Source: Nocardioides sp. Root140 (GTDB lineage Bacteria > Actinomycetota > Actinomycetes > Propionibacteriales > Nocardioidaceae). Taken from it: a stretch of DNA of 64,000 bases. A model generated the notes under the pieces. That model was given only the letters and a program-made list of their open reading frames with translations, did no database searches and was not told the origin of the DNA. The first letter of the stretch is position 1. Every line of letters starts with the position of its first letter. The translations under genes were made by a program, and so were the position numbers. The stretch covers positions 204,176 to 268,175 of the forward strand of contig NZ_LMFI01000016.1 in the NCBI RefSeq assembly GCF_001426745.1. The letters are read 5' to 3'. Positions 43,137 through 51,489 of this stretch are shown piece by piece.

Positions 43137-44417
43137 CTACTTCCGCAGGGGGTCGAAGGCGCTCAGCAGGTCGCGGTCACCGGCGGTGGAGCTGCCCGCG
43201 ATCCGGCCGGCCAGCAGCTTGCCGGTCAACGGCCCCAGCGCCACGCCCCACATGCCGTGACCGCCGGCGACGAAGACCCGGTCGGAGCGGCTGGCCCCGA
43301 CCAGGGGCAGGCCGTCGGTGGTGCACGGCCGCGAGCCGACCCACTCGTCGTGCCGCTGCGACCAGTCGACACCGGTGAACATCGGGGTGGCCGCGTCGAC
43401 GATGGCCTGGATGCGGCGCTGGTCGAGCGGGTCGTCGGGGCTGCGGAACTCCATCATGCCGGCCACCCGCAGGCCCTCCTCGGGCTTGCCGAGCGGCGTG
43501 CACGCGACCCGCTGGGTCGGGAAGTAGACCGGTCCGGTCGGCACGTGGTCGGGATGCACGGTGAAGCTGTAGCCGCGGCCGGCCTGCACCACCTTGCGCA
43601 CGCCGTGGGGGCGGGCCAGCTCGCCGAGCCAGCTGCCGTTGGCGAGCACGACGGCGTCCGCGACGATCGACTCGCGGCCCTTGCTGGCCACCAGCACCCG
43701 TGCACCGCGCTGGCTCACGCCGGTGACCTGCTGGCCGTCGACGATCTCGCCGCCGCGGGCCTGCACCGCCTCGGCGAGGGCGTGCACGAAGCGACCGGGG
43801 TTGAGGTAGCGCTGGCCGTGCAGGCGGGCGCCGTGCGTGACGACCTTGCCGAGCGACGGCTCCAGGGTGTGCAGGTCGTCGCCGTCGAGCAGCTCGAAGT
43901 CGGTGAGGCCGCCGGTCTGGGCGACGTGCCGGAACTCCTCGACCAGCACGGCGCGGTCCGCGTCGGAGACGAAGCCGGCCAGGAACGGCTCGGCGTTCAG
44001 GGTCGGCTCCTCGACGCGTCCGGTGCCGTCGTGCTCGGTGAGCTCGTCGTACGCCGCCAGGGCACCCGCGTTGGCCCGGTTGAAGACCTCGATCGCCTTG
44101 CCCCAGTGACCTTCCGTGCAGTGGCGGGCGAAGCCGAGGAGGAACTGGACGAGACGCGGGTCCGCGCGGAACGGCACGTAGACCGGGGAGTCGGGCTTCA
44201 GCGTCGCGAGGATGCCGGTCCTGAGCATGGCCGGCTCCGGCAGCGGCAGGGTCAGGGCGGGCGCGAGCCATCCGGCGTTGCCCCACGAGGAGCCGGCGGC
44301 CACGCCGTACCGGTCGACGACGGTGACCTTGACGCCCTCCTGCTGGAGGTACCAGGCGGTCGAGAGACCGACCATCCCGGCGCCGACGACGACCACGTGT
44401 TCAGGGTGCTCAGCCAT
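43137..44417 (-). CDS. FAD-dependent D-amino-acid-dehydrogenase-like oxidoreductase
   Basis: 426 aa from ATG 44417; the frame stays open far upstream but that part is the neuD region. FAD-binding VVVVGAGMVGLSTAWYLQ at the N-terminus, then SWGNAGWLAPALTLPLPEP, and the C-terminal FAD block SRSDRVFVAGGHGMWGVALGP. This is the DadA/GlyOx superfamily layout. It would oxidise an amino acid to the keto acid. Substrate chirality is unproven. Confidence 0.85.
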   Translation of the reverse strand: MAEHPEHVVVVGAGMVGLSTAWYLQQEGVKVTVVDRYGVAAGSSWGNAGWLAPALTLPLPEPAMLRTGILATLKPDSPVYVPFRADPRLVQFLLGFARHCTEGHWGKAIEVFNRANAGALAAYDELTEHDGTGRVEEPTLNAEPFLAGFVSDADRAVLVEEFRHVAQTGGLTDFELLDGDDLHTLEPSLGKVVTHGARLHGQRYLNPGRFVHALAEAVQARGGEIVDGQQVTGVSQRGARVLVASKGRESIVADAVVLANGSWLGELARPHGVRKVVQAGRGYSFTVHPDHVPTGPVYFPTQRVACTPLGKPEEGLRVAGMMEFRSPDDPLDQRRIQAIVDAATPMFTGVDWSQRHDEWVGSRPCTTDGLPLVGASRSDRVFVAGGHGMWGVALGPLTGKLLAGRIAGSSTAGDRDLLSAFDPLRK

Positions 44418-44510
44418 GTCCACGAGTCTGGCGAAGTCCACGCCCCTCCGGGCTGCCCGAACCTCCACGGTTCCGCCACTTCCCTTGTGCAATCGGCCAA
44501 CGCCCCCTGC

Positions 44511-44550
44511 GGTGGTTGAGCGGGCCGAGGAACGAGGCCGTCTCGACACC
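44511..44550. repeat. Single copy of the dispersed GGTGGT(C/T)GAG repeat
   Basis: Reads GGTGGTTGAGCGGGCCGAGG then AACGAGGCCGTCTCGACACC; the ends are near inverted complements (GGTGGTTGAG / CTCGACACC). Same family as the copies near 24.6-24.8 kb. It lies in the divergent gap before the nonulosonic acid genes. Confidence 0.8.
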
Positions 44551-44576
44551 CTCGGCACCGGCCCTAGACTCGGGCC

Positions 44577-45224
44577 GTGTCGTCCGAACCCGTTGCCGTG
44601 CTGACCCCCTGGATCTCCGTGGGGGCCGGCGGCCATGCGGCCAGCGTCGCCCACGCCCTGCTCGGAGTGGCCGAGCTGGTCGCCGTCGCGGGCGTCTCGA
44701 CGCGGGAGTGGTCGGTCGACGTCCTCGACTCCGACGCCGACGCGATCGCGCTGGCCCAGCAGCAGGACCGACGCCTGGTCGTCACGATCGGCGAGAACCG
44801 CCGTCGACTCGAGGTGATCGACCAGCTGCCACCCGACCTGTTGTTCTCCGCAGCGGCCAACACCTCGACCGTGTCCGCCGACGTCACGCTCGGCGGCTCG
44901 TCGGTGGTGCTGCACCACGCCCATGTCGGTCCGGGTGCCCGCGTCGGACGCGGTGTCATCGTCAACACGGCGGCCGTCGTCGAGCACGACGTGACGCTCG
45001 GTGACGGGGTCCACGTGGCGCCCGGCGCCGTCGTCCTCGGCGGGGCGAGCGTGGGCGCCGGCACGTTCGTCGGATCCGGGGCCACGATCCTTCCGGGGGT
45101 CACCGTGGGCGCCCATGCCGTGATCGGCGCAGGGGCGGTCGTGACCCGCGACGTCCCCGAGAATGCCTGCGTCGTCGGGGTGCCCGCCGTGGAACGCCAC
45201 CGCACCGAGAGGACCCCGTCATGA
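44577..45224 (+). CDS. NeuD/PglD/LegH-family sugar O/N-acyltransferase
   Basis: 215 aa, GTG start. N-terminal Rossmann-like part (ISVGAGGHAASVAHALLG), then a left-handed beta helix of hexapeptide repeats from ~95 (VLHHAHVGPGARVGRGVIVN, VEHDVTLGDGVHVAPGAVV) with the catalytic His in VEHD. Ends VVGVPA. In this cluster it is the best candidate for LegH (N-acetylation of the 4-amino sugar) or a NeuD-type O-acetylase. ATGA overlap with neuB. Confidence 0.85.
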   Translation: MSSEPVAVLTPWISVGAGGHAASVAHALLGVAELVAVAGVSTREWSVDVLDSDADAIALAQQQDRRLVVTIGENRRRLEVIDQLPPDLLFSAAANTSTVSADVTLGGSSVVLHHAHVGPGARVGRGVIVNTAAVVEHDVTLGDGVHVAPGAVVLGGASVGAGTFVGSGATILPGVTVGAHAVIGAGAVVTRDVPENACVVGVPAVERHRTERTPS

Positions 45225-46252
45225 ACGACGAGCGCCCAGTCTTTCCGCCCGCCGACCGGCTCACGGTGATCGCCGAGGCCGGCGTCAACCACAACGGCGA
45301 CGAGGCCCTCGCCCACGAGCTCATCGACGTGGCCGCCCGGTCCGGTGCCGACGCGGTCAAGTTCCAGACCTTCGACCCGGCCCTGCTGGTCTCGTCGCAC
45401 GCGCAGACCACCCCCTACCAGCGGGACCGGGGCGGCGCGGAGGACCAGGCCGGGCTCCTCGCGGCGCTGACCCTGCCGGCCGAGGCGTGGGAGCGACTCC
45501 GCGACCACGCCGAAGGTGAAGGGCTCACGTTCCTGAGCACGCCGTTCGACCTCGACAGCGCCCGACTGCTGGCCGACCTCGGGGTCGCCGCGATCAAGAC
45601 CTCGTCGGGCGAGCTGACCAACACCCCGTTCCTCCGGGCCCTCGCCGAGCTGGGCCTGCCCCTGCTGGTGTCCACCGGGATGGGCGACGAGGCCGAGGTC
45701 GCGGCCGCTCTCGAGGCCACCTCCGCGGCACCGTCGGTGACCCTCCTGCACTGCGTCTCCGCCTACCCCGCCCCGATCGACGAGGCGAACCTCCGGGTCA
45801 TCCCGGCGCTCGCCGCGAAGCACGGGGTGCCGGTCGGCTGGTCCGACCACACGCTGGGGCTGACCAGTGCCGTCGCCGCCGTCGCGCTGGGCGCCACCGT
45901 GCTGGAGAAGCACGTGACGACCGACCGCACCCTGCCCGGACCCGACCACGCGGCCAGCCTCGAGCCGGACGAGCTCACCGACTACGTGACCGCGGTGCGC
46001 GACGCCTTCGCGTCCCTGGGCGACGGCGTGAAGCGACGGATGCCCGCCGAGGTCGAGAACGCCACGCTCGTACGCCGTTCCTGGCACGCCGCGCGCGACC
46101 TGCCCTCCGGACACACGCTGGTGCCCGACGACGCGGTCACCCTGCGCCCGGAGCACGGCCTGGCGCCGAGCACAGCGGTCGTCGGCGCCCGGGTGATCCG
46201 TCCGGTCCGTGCCGGTGACCCGATCACGGCGGCCGACGTGGAGCTCGCGTGA
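45221..46252 (+). CDS. neuB: Nonulosonic (sialic/legionaminic) acid synthase
   Basis: 343 aa. TIM barrel with the NeuB signature IAEAGVNHNGD, AVKFQTFDP, STPFDLDSARLL, IKTSSGEL, then GWSDHTLGL and LEKHVTTDRTLPGPDH. A C-terminal SAF/antifreeze-like domain follows from ~285. It condenses phosphoenolpyruvate with an N-acetyl(di)amino hexose to the nine-carbon acid. GTGA overlap with neuC. Confidence 0.95.
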   Translation: MNDERPVFPPADRLTVIAEAGVNHNGDEALAHELIDVAARSGADAVKFQTFDPALLVSSHAQTTPYQRDRGGAEDQAGLLAALTLPAEAWERLRDHAEGEGLTFLSTPFDLDSARLLADLGVAAIKTSSGELTNTPFLRALAELGLPLLVSTGMGDEAEVAAALEATSAAPSVTLLHCVSAYPAPIDEANLRVIPALAAKHGVPVGWSDHTLGLTSAVAAVALGATVLEKHVTTDRTLPGPDHAASLEPDELTDYVTAVRDAFASLGDGVKRRMPAEVENATLVRRSWHAARDLPSGHTLVPDDAVTLRPEHGLAPSTAVVGARVIRPVRAGDPITAADVELA

Positions 46253-47373
46253 AGGTCGCGGTCTTCGTCGGCACGCGTGCCGATCTCGGGCCGTTGCAGC
46301 CGGTGCTGGCCGAGCTCACGTCCCGCCCCGAGGTCGAGACCGTCGTTCTCACCGGCCTGGCCTTCGACGCCGCCGGCCTGGCCGACCGACTGGAAGGCTC
46401 GGTGTCCTCCGTCATCGCCCTGGCCGCCCCGCTCGACGAGGTCGACCTGGCCGCCCAGCTGCGCCACGGTCCCGCCCTGTCGACCGGAGCCGGTCGCGTG
46501 GTGGCCGAGCATCCGGTGGACCGCCTCGTGGTCCTGGGTGACAGGTGGGAGCTGCTGTACGTCGTACCGCCGTTCGTGCTGGCCGGTGTGCCGGTCGTGC
46601 ACCTGCACGGTGGCGAGGTCACCAGCGGGGCGATCGACGAGCGGGTCCGCCATGCCGTCACCAAGCTGGCCGACGTCCACTGCGTCGCCTCGCAGGACGC
46701 CGCGGAGCGGGTCGCCCGGCTCGGCGAGGAGCCTAAGCGCATCCACGTCACCGGGGCGCCCGGGCTCGACCGCTACGCGGCACGGACCCGGTTGGACGAC
46801 GCCGAGCTGGAGGCACTCCTCGGGGTCCCGGTGCGGCGCCCCCTGGCCCTGTTCACCTACCACCCGCCCACCGCGTCGGCCACGCACGACATCGGCCGGT
46901 GGGCCGAGGAGGCGCTGCGCGCCACCCTCGACGTGTGCGGCACGGTCGTGGCGACACACCCGGGCATGGATGCCGGCCGGGACGACGTGCTGGCCGCGTT
47001 GACCCGCCTCCAGGGTGACGAGCGGCTGCTCGTGGTCGAGGCGCTCGGCCCGCGCTACCCCGCCGTCCTCGCGTCCTGCGACGTGGTGGTCGGCAACTCG
47101 TCGTCAGGCGTGATCGAGGCGGCGTCCGTCGGCGTACCGGCCGTCGACGTCGGGCTGCGCCAGCAGGGGCGGCTCCGGTCCGACAACGTCCTCTGGTCGG
47201 ACGAGGGCGAGGCCGCCGTCGGCGCCGCGTTGCGGCAGGTCCTCGACGACGGCTTCCGGCAACGGGCCGCCCGCGTGGTCAACCCGTACGGCGACGGCAC
47301 GGCCGCCCGCCGCATCGTCGACGTGGTCGTGGCGGACCCTCCGGCCCGGGCCAAGCACTTCGTCGACGAGTGA
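46249..47373 (+). CDS. neuC: Hydrolysing UDP/GDP-sugar 2-epimerase (NeuC/LegG-like)
   Basis: 374 aa, GTG start. GT-B-like fold with VFVGTRADLGPLQPVL, then LGDRWELLYVV, HLHGGEVTSGAIDERVRHAVTK, and the UDP-binding VVGNSSSGVIEAASVGVPAV. It releases the nucleotide and inverts C2 to give the ManNAc-type substrate of NeuB. Its stop lies 3 nt from the stop of the convergent legC gene. Confidence 0.94.
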   Translation: MKVAVFVGTRADLGPLQPVLAELTSRPEVETVVLTGLAFDAAGLADRLEGSVSSVIALAAPLDEVDLAAQLRHGPALSTGAGRVVAEHPVDRLVVLGDRWELLYVVPPFVLAGVPVVHLHGGEVTSGAIDERVRHAVTKLADVHCVASQDAAERVARLGEEPKRIHVTGAPGLDRYAARTRLDDAELEALLGVPVRRPLALFTYHPPTASATHDIGRWAEEALRATLDVCGTVVATHPGMDAGRDDVLAALTRLQGDERLLVVEALGPRYPAVLASCDVVVGNSSSGVIEAASVGVPAVDVGLRQQGRLRSDNVLWSDEGEAAVGAALRQVLDDGFRQRAARVVNPYGDGTAARRIVDVVVADPPARAKHFVDE

Positions 47374-47376
47374 GCC

Positions 47377-48555
47377 TCAGGAGTTGAAGAACGACCGCAC
47401 CGCGGCCACGACGCGAGCGTGGTCGTCGGCGCTCAGGTCGGTGGAGCAGGGCAGGGACAGCCCCCGGTCGAACAGGCTGGTGGCGACGTCGCCGCCGATC
47501 GTGCGCGCGCCGCTGAACGGCGGCTGCTGGTGCAGCGGACGCCACAGTGCGCGGGCTCCGACACCCTCCCGCGCGAGGTGCTCCAGCAGTGCGTCGCGGC
47601 TGGGTTGGTCGGCGGCGAGGACGGAGTAGAGCCAGTACGTCGACTCGGTGCCGGCCACCCTGGGGCCCAGGGTGAGCGGGAGATCGGCGAACGCAGCGTC
47701 GTAACGTGCGGCGATGTCACGCTTGGCGGCCACGAACTCGTCGAGCCGGCGCAGCTGGGCCAGGCCGAGCGCGGCGGCGAGGTTGGTGAGCCGGTAGTTG
47801 TAGCCCACCTCGTCGTGCAGGTAGCCGACGTCGGGCACCTTGGCCTGGGTGGTCAGGTGGCGCGCGCGGCGGGCGAGCTCGTCGTCGTCGGTGACGATCA
47901 TGCCGCCGCCGCCCGCGGTGACGATCTTGTTGCCGTTGAAGGAGAACGCACCCAGCCGGCCGAGGGCGCCGGTGTGGACGGCGTCTCCGACGTCGTCGAC
48001 CCATCGGGCACCGAGGCTCTCGGCGGCGTCCTCGACCAGCGCGATGCCGTGGCGTCGGGCGATCTCGGCGATGCGGTGTCCGGCGGCCGGCTGCCCGAGG
48101 ACGTGGACCAGCTCGATGGCGCGCGGCATGGCCTCACCGGCCCGCGCACGGCGGTCCAGCTCCTGCTCGAGGAGCTCGGGGTCCATGTTCCAGGAGTCGG
48201 GCTCCGAGTCGACCAGCACGACGTCGGCACCCAGGTAGGCGACCGGGTTGGCCGAGCCGATGAAGGTGAAGTCGGAGACGAAGACCTCGTCGCCCGGACC
48301 GACGCCGGCCAGGCGCAGGGCCACGTGCAGCGCGGCGGTCCCGCTCGCCGTGGCCACGGCGTGCCTGGTCCCGACCAGCTCGGCGAACTCCTGCTCGAAC
48401 TGGGTGACCTCGGGCCCGACGGAGGACACGAAGCCGGAGTCGATTGCCGCGAGCACGGCGTTGCGCTCGGCCTCGCCGACGTTGGGCGTGGCCAGCGGAA
48501 TCGTACCGACCGCTCCCGGCGCACCCGGGGCGCTGGGCTCCCGAGGTGCGGTCAT
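47377..48555 (-). CDS. legC: PLP-dependent sugar aminotransferase (DegT/LegC-like)
   Basis: 392 aa. DegT/DnrJ/EryC1 family: GTAALHVALRLAG, VEDAAESLGA (PLP pyridine Asp), and the Schiff-base Lys in FSFNGNKIVTAGGGG. GYNYRLTNLAAALGLAQL follows. LegC aminates C4 of the 4-keto-6-deoxy sugar made by LegB. ATG start overlaps the legB stop. Confidence 0.9.
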   Translation of the reverse strand: MTAPREPSAPGAPGAVGTIPLATPNVGEAERNAVLAAIDSGFVSSVGPEVTQFEQEFAELVGTRHAVATASGTAALHVALRLAGVGPGDEVFVSDFTFIGSANPVAYLGADVVLVDSEPDSWNMDPELLEQELDRRARAGEAMPRAIELVHVLGQPAAGHRIAEIARRHGIALVEDAAESLGARWVDDVGDAVHTGALGRLGAFSFNGNKIVTAGGGGMIVTDDDELARRARHLTTQAKVPDVGYLHDEVGYNYRLTNLAAALGLAQLRRLDEFVAAKRDIAARYDAAFADLPLTLGPRVAGTESTYWLYSVLAADQPSRDALLEHLAREGVGARALWRPLHQQPPFSGARTIGGDVATSLFDRGLSLPCSTDLSADDHARVVAAVRSFFNS

Positions 48556-49571
48556 CGGTGGTACCGGTGAGCCGTCGCGAGGTCGACGTTCTCGGCGATC
48601 CAGTCGCGGGTGAGCTCCAGGCCGGTCTCGAGGTCCACCTGCGGCGTCCAGCCGATCAGCTCCTTGGCCAGGCTCGGGTCGGAGAGCAGGATCTCGACCT
48701 CGGACCCTGCCGGGCGGACCCGTTCGTCCTCGACGACGACCTTCGCACTCGACCCGGTGATCCGCCGGGCGATGTCGACGACCTCGCCGATGGACACGGT
48801 GCGACCGGTGCCGAGCTGGACTGTGGTGCCGGGGGTGACGTCGGCGACGGCGGCGCGGGCGAACCCGAGTGCGGTGTCGGTGACGAAGGTGAAGTCGCGC
48901 TGGGGGGTGATCGAGCCGAGGCGCAGCTCTTCGGCGCCGGCCAGCAGCTGGGCCAGGACGGTCGGGATGACCGCCCGGGCCGACTGGCGGGGCCCGAAGG
49001 TGTTGAACGGCCGCAGGATCGTGACCGGGGTGTCGAAGGAGAGCGCGTAGGACTCGGCGAGCTTGTCGGCCGCGATCTTCGTGGCGGAGTACGGCGACTG
49101 CCCGCGCAGCGCGTGCTCCTCGGTGATCGGCACGGTCTGCGGCGTTCCGTAGACCTCCGAGGTGGAGGTGTGCACCAGCCGTGGGGTGCCGTGGCGGCGT
49201 ACGGCCTCGAGCACGTTGAGGGTGCCGGTGACGTTGGTGTCGACGTACGACCGCGGCGCCACGTAGGAGTAGGGGATCGCGATGAGGGCGGCGAGGTGGA
49301 GCACCACGTCGACACCCTCGACGGCGGCCGAGACGTGCTCGGCGTCGCGGATGTCGCCCAGGACGAACTCCGCCTGCCCGGACTCGACCGCGGCGGCGAA
49401 GACCTCCGAGCTGTCGAGCCAGCCCAGCGACCCGAAAGAGTTGTAGAGCGCGAACGCCTTCACCCGGGCGCCCAGGCCGATCAGGCCCTCGACGACGTGG
49501 CTACCGATGAACCCGTCCGATCCGGTCACCAGGACGGTGCGCCCCGCGAGGGACTCGGCCAACGTGCTCAT
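48552..49571 (-). CDS. legB: NDP-GlcNAc 4,6-dehydratase (LegB-like extended SDR)
   Basis: 339 aa. Extended SDR: VLVTGSDGFIGSHVVEGL, LHLAALIAIPYSYVAP, HTSTSEVYGT and Tyr-x3-Lys in YSATKIAADK. RPFNTFGPRQSARAVIPT follows, matching LegB/GDP-GlcNAc dehydratases. It makes the 4-keto-6-deoxy intermediate. Both ends are ATGA overlaps (ptmE upstream, legC downstream). Confidence 0.9.
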   Translation of the reverse strand: MSTLAESLAGRTVLVTGSDGFIGSHVVEGLIGLGARVKAFALYNSFGSLGWLDSSEVFAAAVESGQAEFVLGDIRDAEHVSAAVEGVDVVLHLAALIAIPYSYVAPRSYVDTNVTGTLNVLEAVRRHGTPRLVHTSTSEVYGTPQTVPITEEHALRGQSPYSATKIAADKLAESYALSFDTPVTILRPFNTFGPRQSARAVIPTVLAQLLAGAEELRLGSITPQRDFTFVTDTALGFARAAVADVTPGTTVQLGTGRTVSIGEVVDIARRITGSSAKVVVEDERVRPAGSEVEILLSDPSLAKELIGWTPQVDLETGLELTRDWIAENVDLATAHRYHR

Positions 49572-50617
49572 CCGGCTCCTTTCGCCCGGGCGAGGTCCGC
49601 CGGGGTTCCGACATCGATCCAGTCCGAGGAGAGTTCCCAGGCCGAGACCCGCTGACCGTCGTCGAGGCAGCGCTGGACGAGATCAGGCATGTGGCTCATC
49701 GTGTCGGGTGGGACGAGCCCGATCAAGTCAGGGTCGATGCAGTAGACCCCGGTGTTGATCGAGACCGTCAGGTCGGGCTTCTCGACGAGCTGCTGGATGC
49801 GGTGCTCGGCGTCGTGCTCGACCACCCCGAACGGCACGGTGTGGGAGTACTGCCGCACGCCGACGGTGATCCGCGACTGCGACTGGGTGTGGAACCGGAG
49901 CAGCTGCTGGGCGTCGAAGTCGACCATGAGGTCGCCGTTCATCACCAGCATCGGCTCGGTGGGCCGGTCTCGGAGGAGTGCCAACGAACCACCGGTGCCC
50001 AGCGGGGTCTCGGGATCCTCCCGGAGGTAGCCGACCTCGGCGCCCAGCCGCCTGCCGTCGCCGACGTGGTCGATGATCTGGTCGGCGAGGTGGTTGACGC
50101 TGACGTGGATCTTGCGGATGCCGTCGCCGACGAGCCCCAGGATGATCCAGTCGATGATCGGGCGCCCGGCGACCGTCATCAGCGGCTTCGGGACATGACG
50201 GGTGAGGTCGCCGAGCCGGGTGCCCTTGCCGCCGGCCATGATCACGGCGACGTTGGGCAGGTCGGGGGGTCCGATGACGTCGGAGAGCGCGTGGACGCCG
50301 TGCACCAGGCCGGCGGCATCGACCTCGGGGATGGCCGAGACCCGCCAGGCGTGCATCAGGTCGAGCACGTGGGCGCGCGGGGTGCCGGCGACCACCGTGT
50401 GGGGGCTGGCGGTGGCGTGGTCGATCGCCGGCGCCGTCAACGGGTGGCCCGCGATCAGCGCTCGCCGGGTGTCGCCGTCGGTCAGCACGCCCTGCAGGCG
50501 GCCGGCGTCGTCGACCAGGCAGCAGATGCCGAGGGCTCCCCGGTCGATGACGGCGATGGCCTCGAGCAGCGTCGACCCGACGTCCGCCCGGGGGATGCGG
50601 TCATCGGCGTGGATCAT
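49568..50617 (-). CDS. ptmE: CBS-domain sugar-phosphate nucleotidyltransferase (PtmE-like)
   Basis: 349 aa from ATG 50617 (GGAAG upstream). Residues ~5-120 are a CBS pair (GICCLVDDAGRLQGVLTDGD). Residues ~125-345 are a GT-A nucleotidyltransferase (IMAGGKGTRLGDLTRHVPKPL). The same CBS fusion in Campylobacter (PtmE) is a GlcN-1-P guanylyltransferase feeding legionaminic acid, so this pathway may run on GDP-sugars. First gene of the ptmE-legB-legC unit. Confidence 0.88.
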   Translation of the reverse strand: MIHADDRIPRADVGSTLLEAIAVIDRGALGICCLVDDAGRLQGVLTDGDTRRALIAGHPLTAPAIDHATASPHTVVAGTPRAHVLDLMHAWRVSAIPEVDAAGLVHGVHALSDVIGPPDLPNVAVIMAGGKGTRLGDLTRHVPKPLMTVAGRPIIDWIILGLVGDGIRKIHVSVNHLADQIIDHVGDGRRLGAEVGYLREDPETPLGTGGSLALLRDRPTEPMLVMNGDLMVDFDAQQLLRFHTQSQSRITVGVRQYSHTVPFGVVEHDAEHRIQQLVEKPDLTVSINTGVYCIDPDLIGLVPPDTMSHMPDLVQRCLDDGQRVSAWELSSDWIDVGTPADLARAKGAG

Positions 50618-50741
50618 CGTGGCTTCCGTCTCGAGCGATCGGGGCGTGGGCGCCACGGGTCCGTGGCAGGGCCATCATAGGGTCGGGGTCGGACGGGTCT
50701 CGCGGCGGCGCGAACCGGTGTCCCGGAACGGAGAGTCCCAG

Positions 50742-51479
50742 TTGATCGAGCGCATCCTGGCCGTGGTTCCCGCACGAGGTGGGTCCCGCGGCCTGCCCGG
50801 CAAGAACCTGATGGAGCTGGGCGGCGTGCCCCTGGTCGGCCACTCGATCGCCGCGGCCCGCACGGTTCCCGCCGTACGCCGCACCCTGGTCAGCACCGAC
50901 GACGAGCAGATCGCGGCGGTGTCGCGGTCCCTGGGCGCGGACGTCCCGTTCCTCCGCCCCGCCGAGCTGTCCTCCGACACGGCCCCGACCGGGCCGGTGA
51001 TCGCGCACGCCCTGTCGTTTGCCGAGTCCGACGAAGGCAGGCCGTACGACGCCGTGCTCCTGCTCGAACCGACCAGCCCGCTGCGGGACCCGGCACTCCT
51101 GGCCGAGGCCGTCGACCTGCTGGGCTCGCGCCCCGAGACCGACGGGGTGGTCAGCGTGTCCGTGCCCGGGTTCGACCCGATGTCGACCGGCGTCGACGTC
51201 GACGCCTCCGGCACCCTGCGTCGGGCCTTCCCCGAGGCCGCCGGCGTGACGCGGCGACAGGACGCCGGACGCAGCTTCCTGAAGCTCAACGGCAACTTCT
51301 ACCTGTGGCGCGCTGACTTTGTCCGCCGGCTGGAGCACAGCTGGCTCGACGAGGGCAGCTTCCTGGCACTCGAGATCCCCGAGTCGCAGGCGTTCAACAT
51401 CGACACCGAGTACGACTTCCGGCTCGTCGAGGCCGTGGTGGGCGCCGGCCTGGCCGACCTGCTGACCACGGCCACCTGA
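50742..51479 (+). CDS. neuA: CMP-nonulosonate cytidylyltransferase (NeuA/LegF-like)
   Basis: 245 aa from TTG 50742, chosen because GGAGAG lies about 6 nt upstream; a GTG at 50718 is possible. Signature VVPARGGSRGLPGKNLMELGG, STDDEQIA, LLLEPTSPLRDP, then FNIDTEYDF near the C-terminus. It activates the nine-carbon acid as the CMP-sugar for transferases. Divergent from ptmE over 124 nt. Confidence 0.93.
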   Translation: MIERILAVVPARGGSRGLPGKNLMELGGVPLVGHSIAAARTVPAVRRTLVSTDDEQIAAVSRSLGADVPFLRPAELSSDTAPTGPVIAHALSFAESDEGRPYDAVLLLEPTSPLRDPALLAEAVDLLGSRPETDGVVSVSVPGFDPMSTGVDVDASGTLRRAFPEAAGVTRRQDAGRSFLKLNGNFYLWRADFVRRLEHSWLDEGSFLALEIPESQAFNIDTEYDFRLVEAVVGAGLADLLTTAT

Positions 51480-51489
51480 CCTGCCCGGC

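Noticed and set aside
43137..45200. 687-aa frame including the flavoprotein
   Set aside because: Residues before MAEHPEHVVVVG are the antisense of the NeuD-like gene; the true start is ATG 44417.
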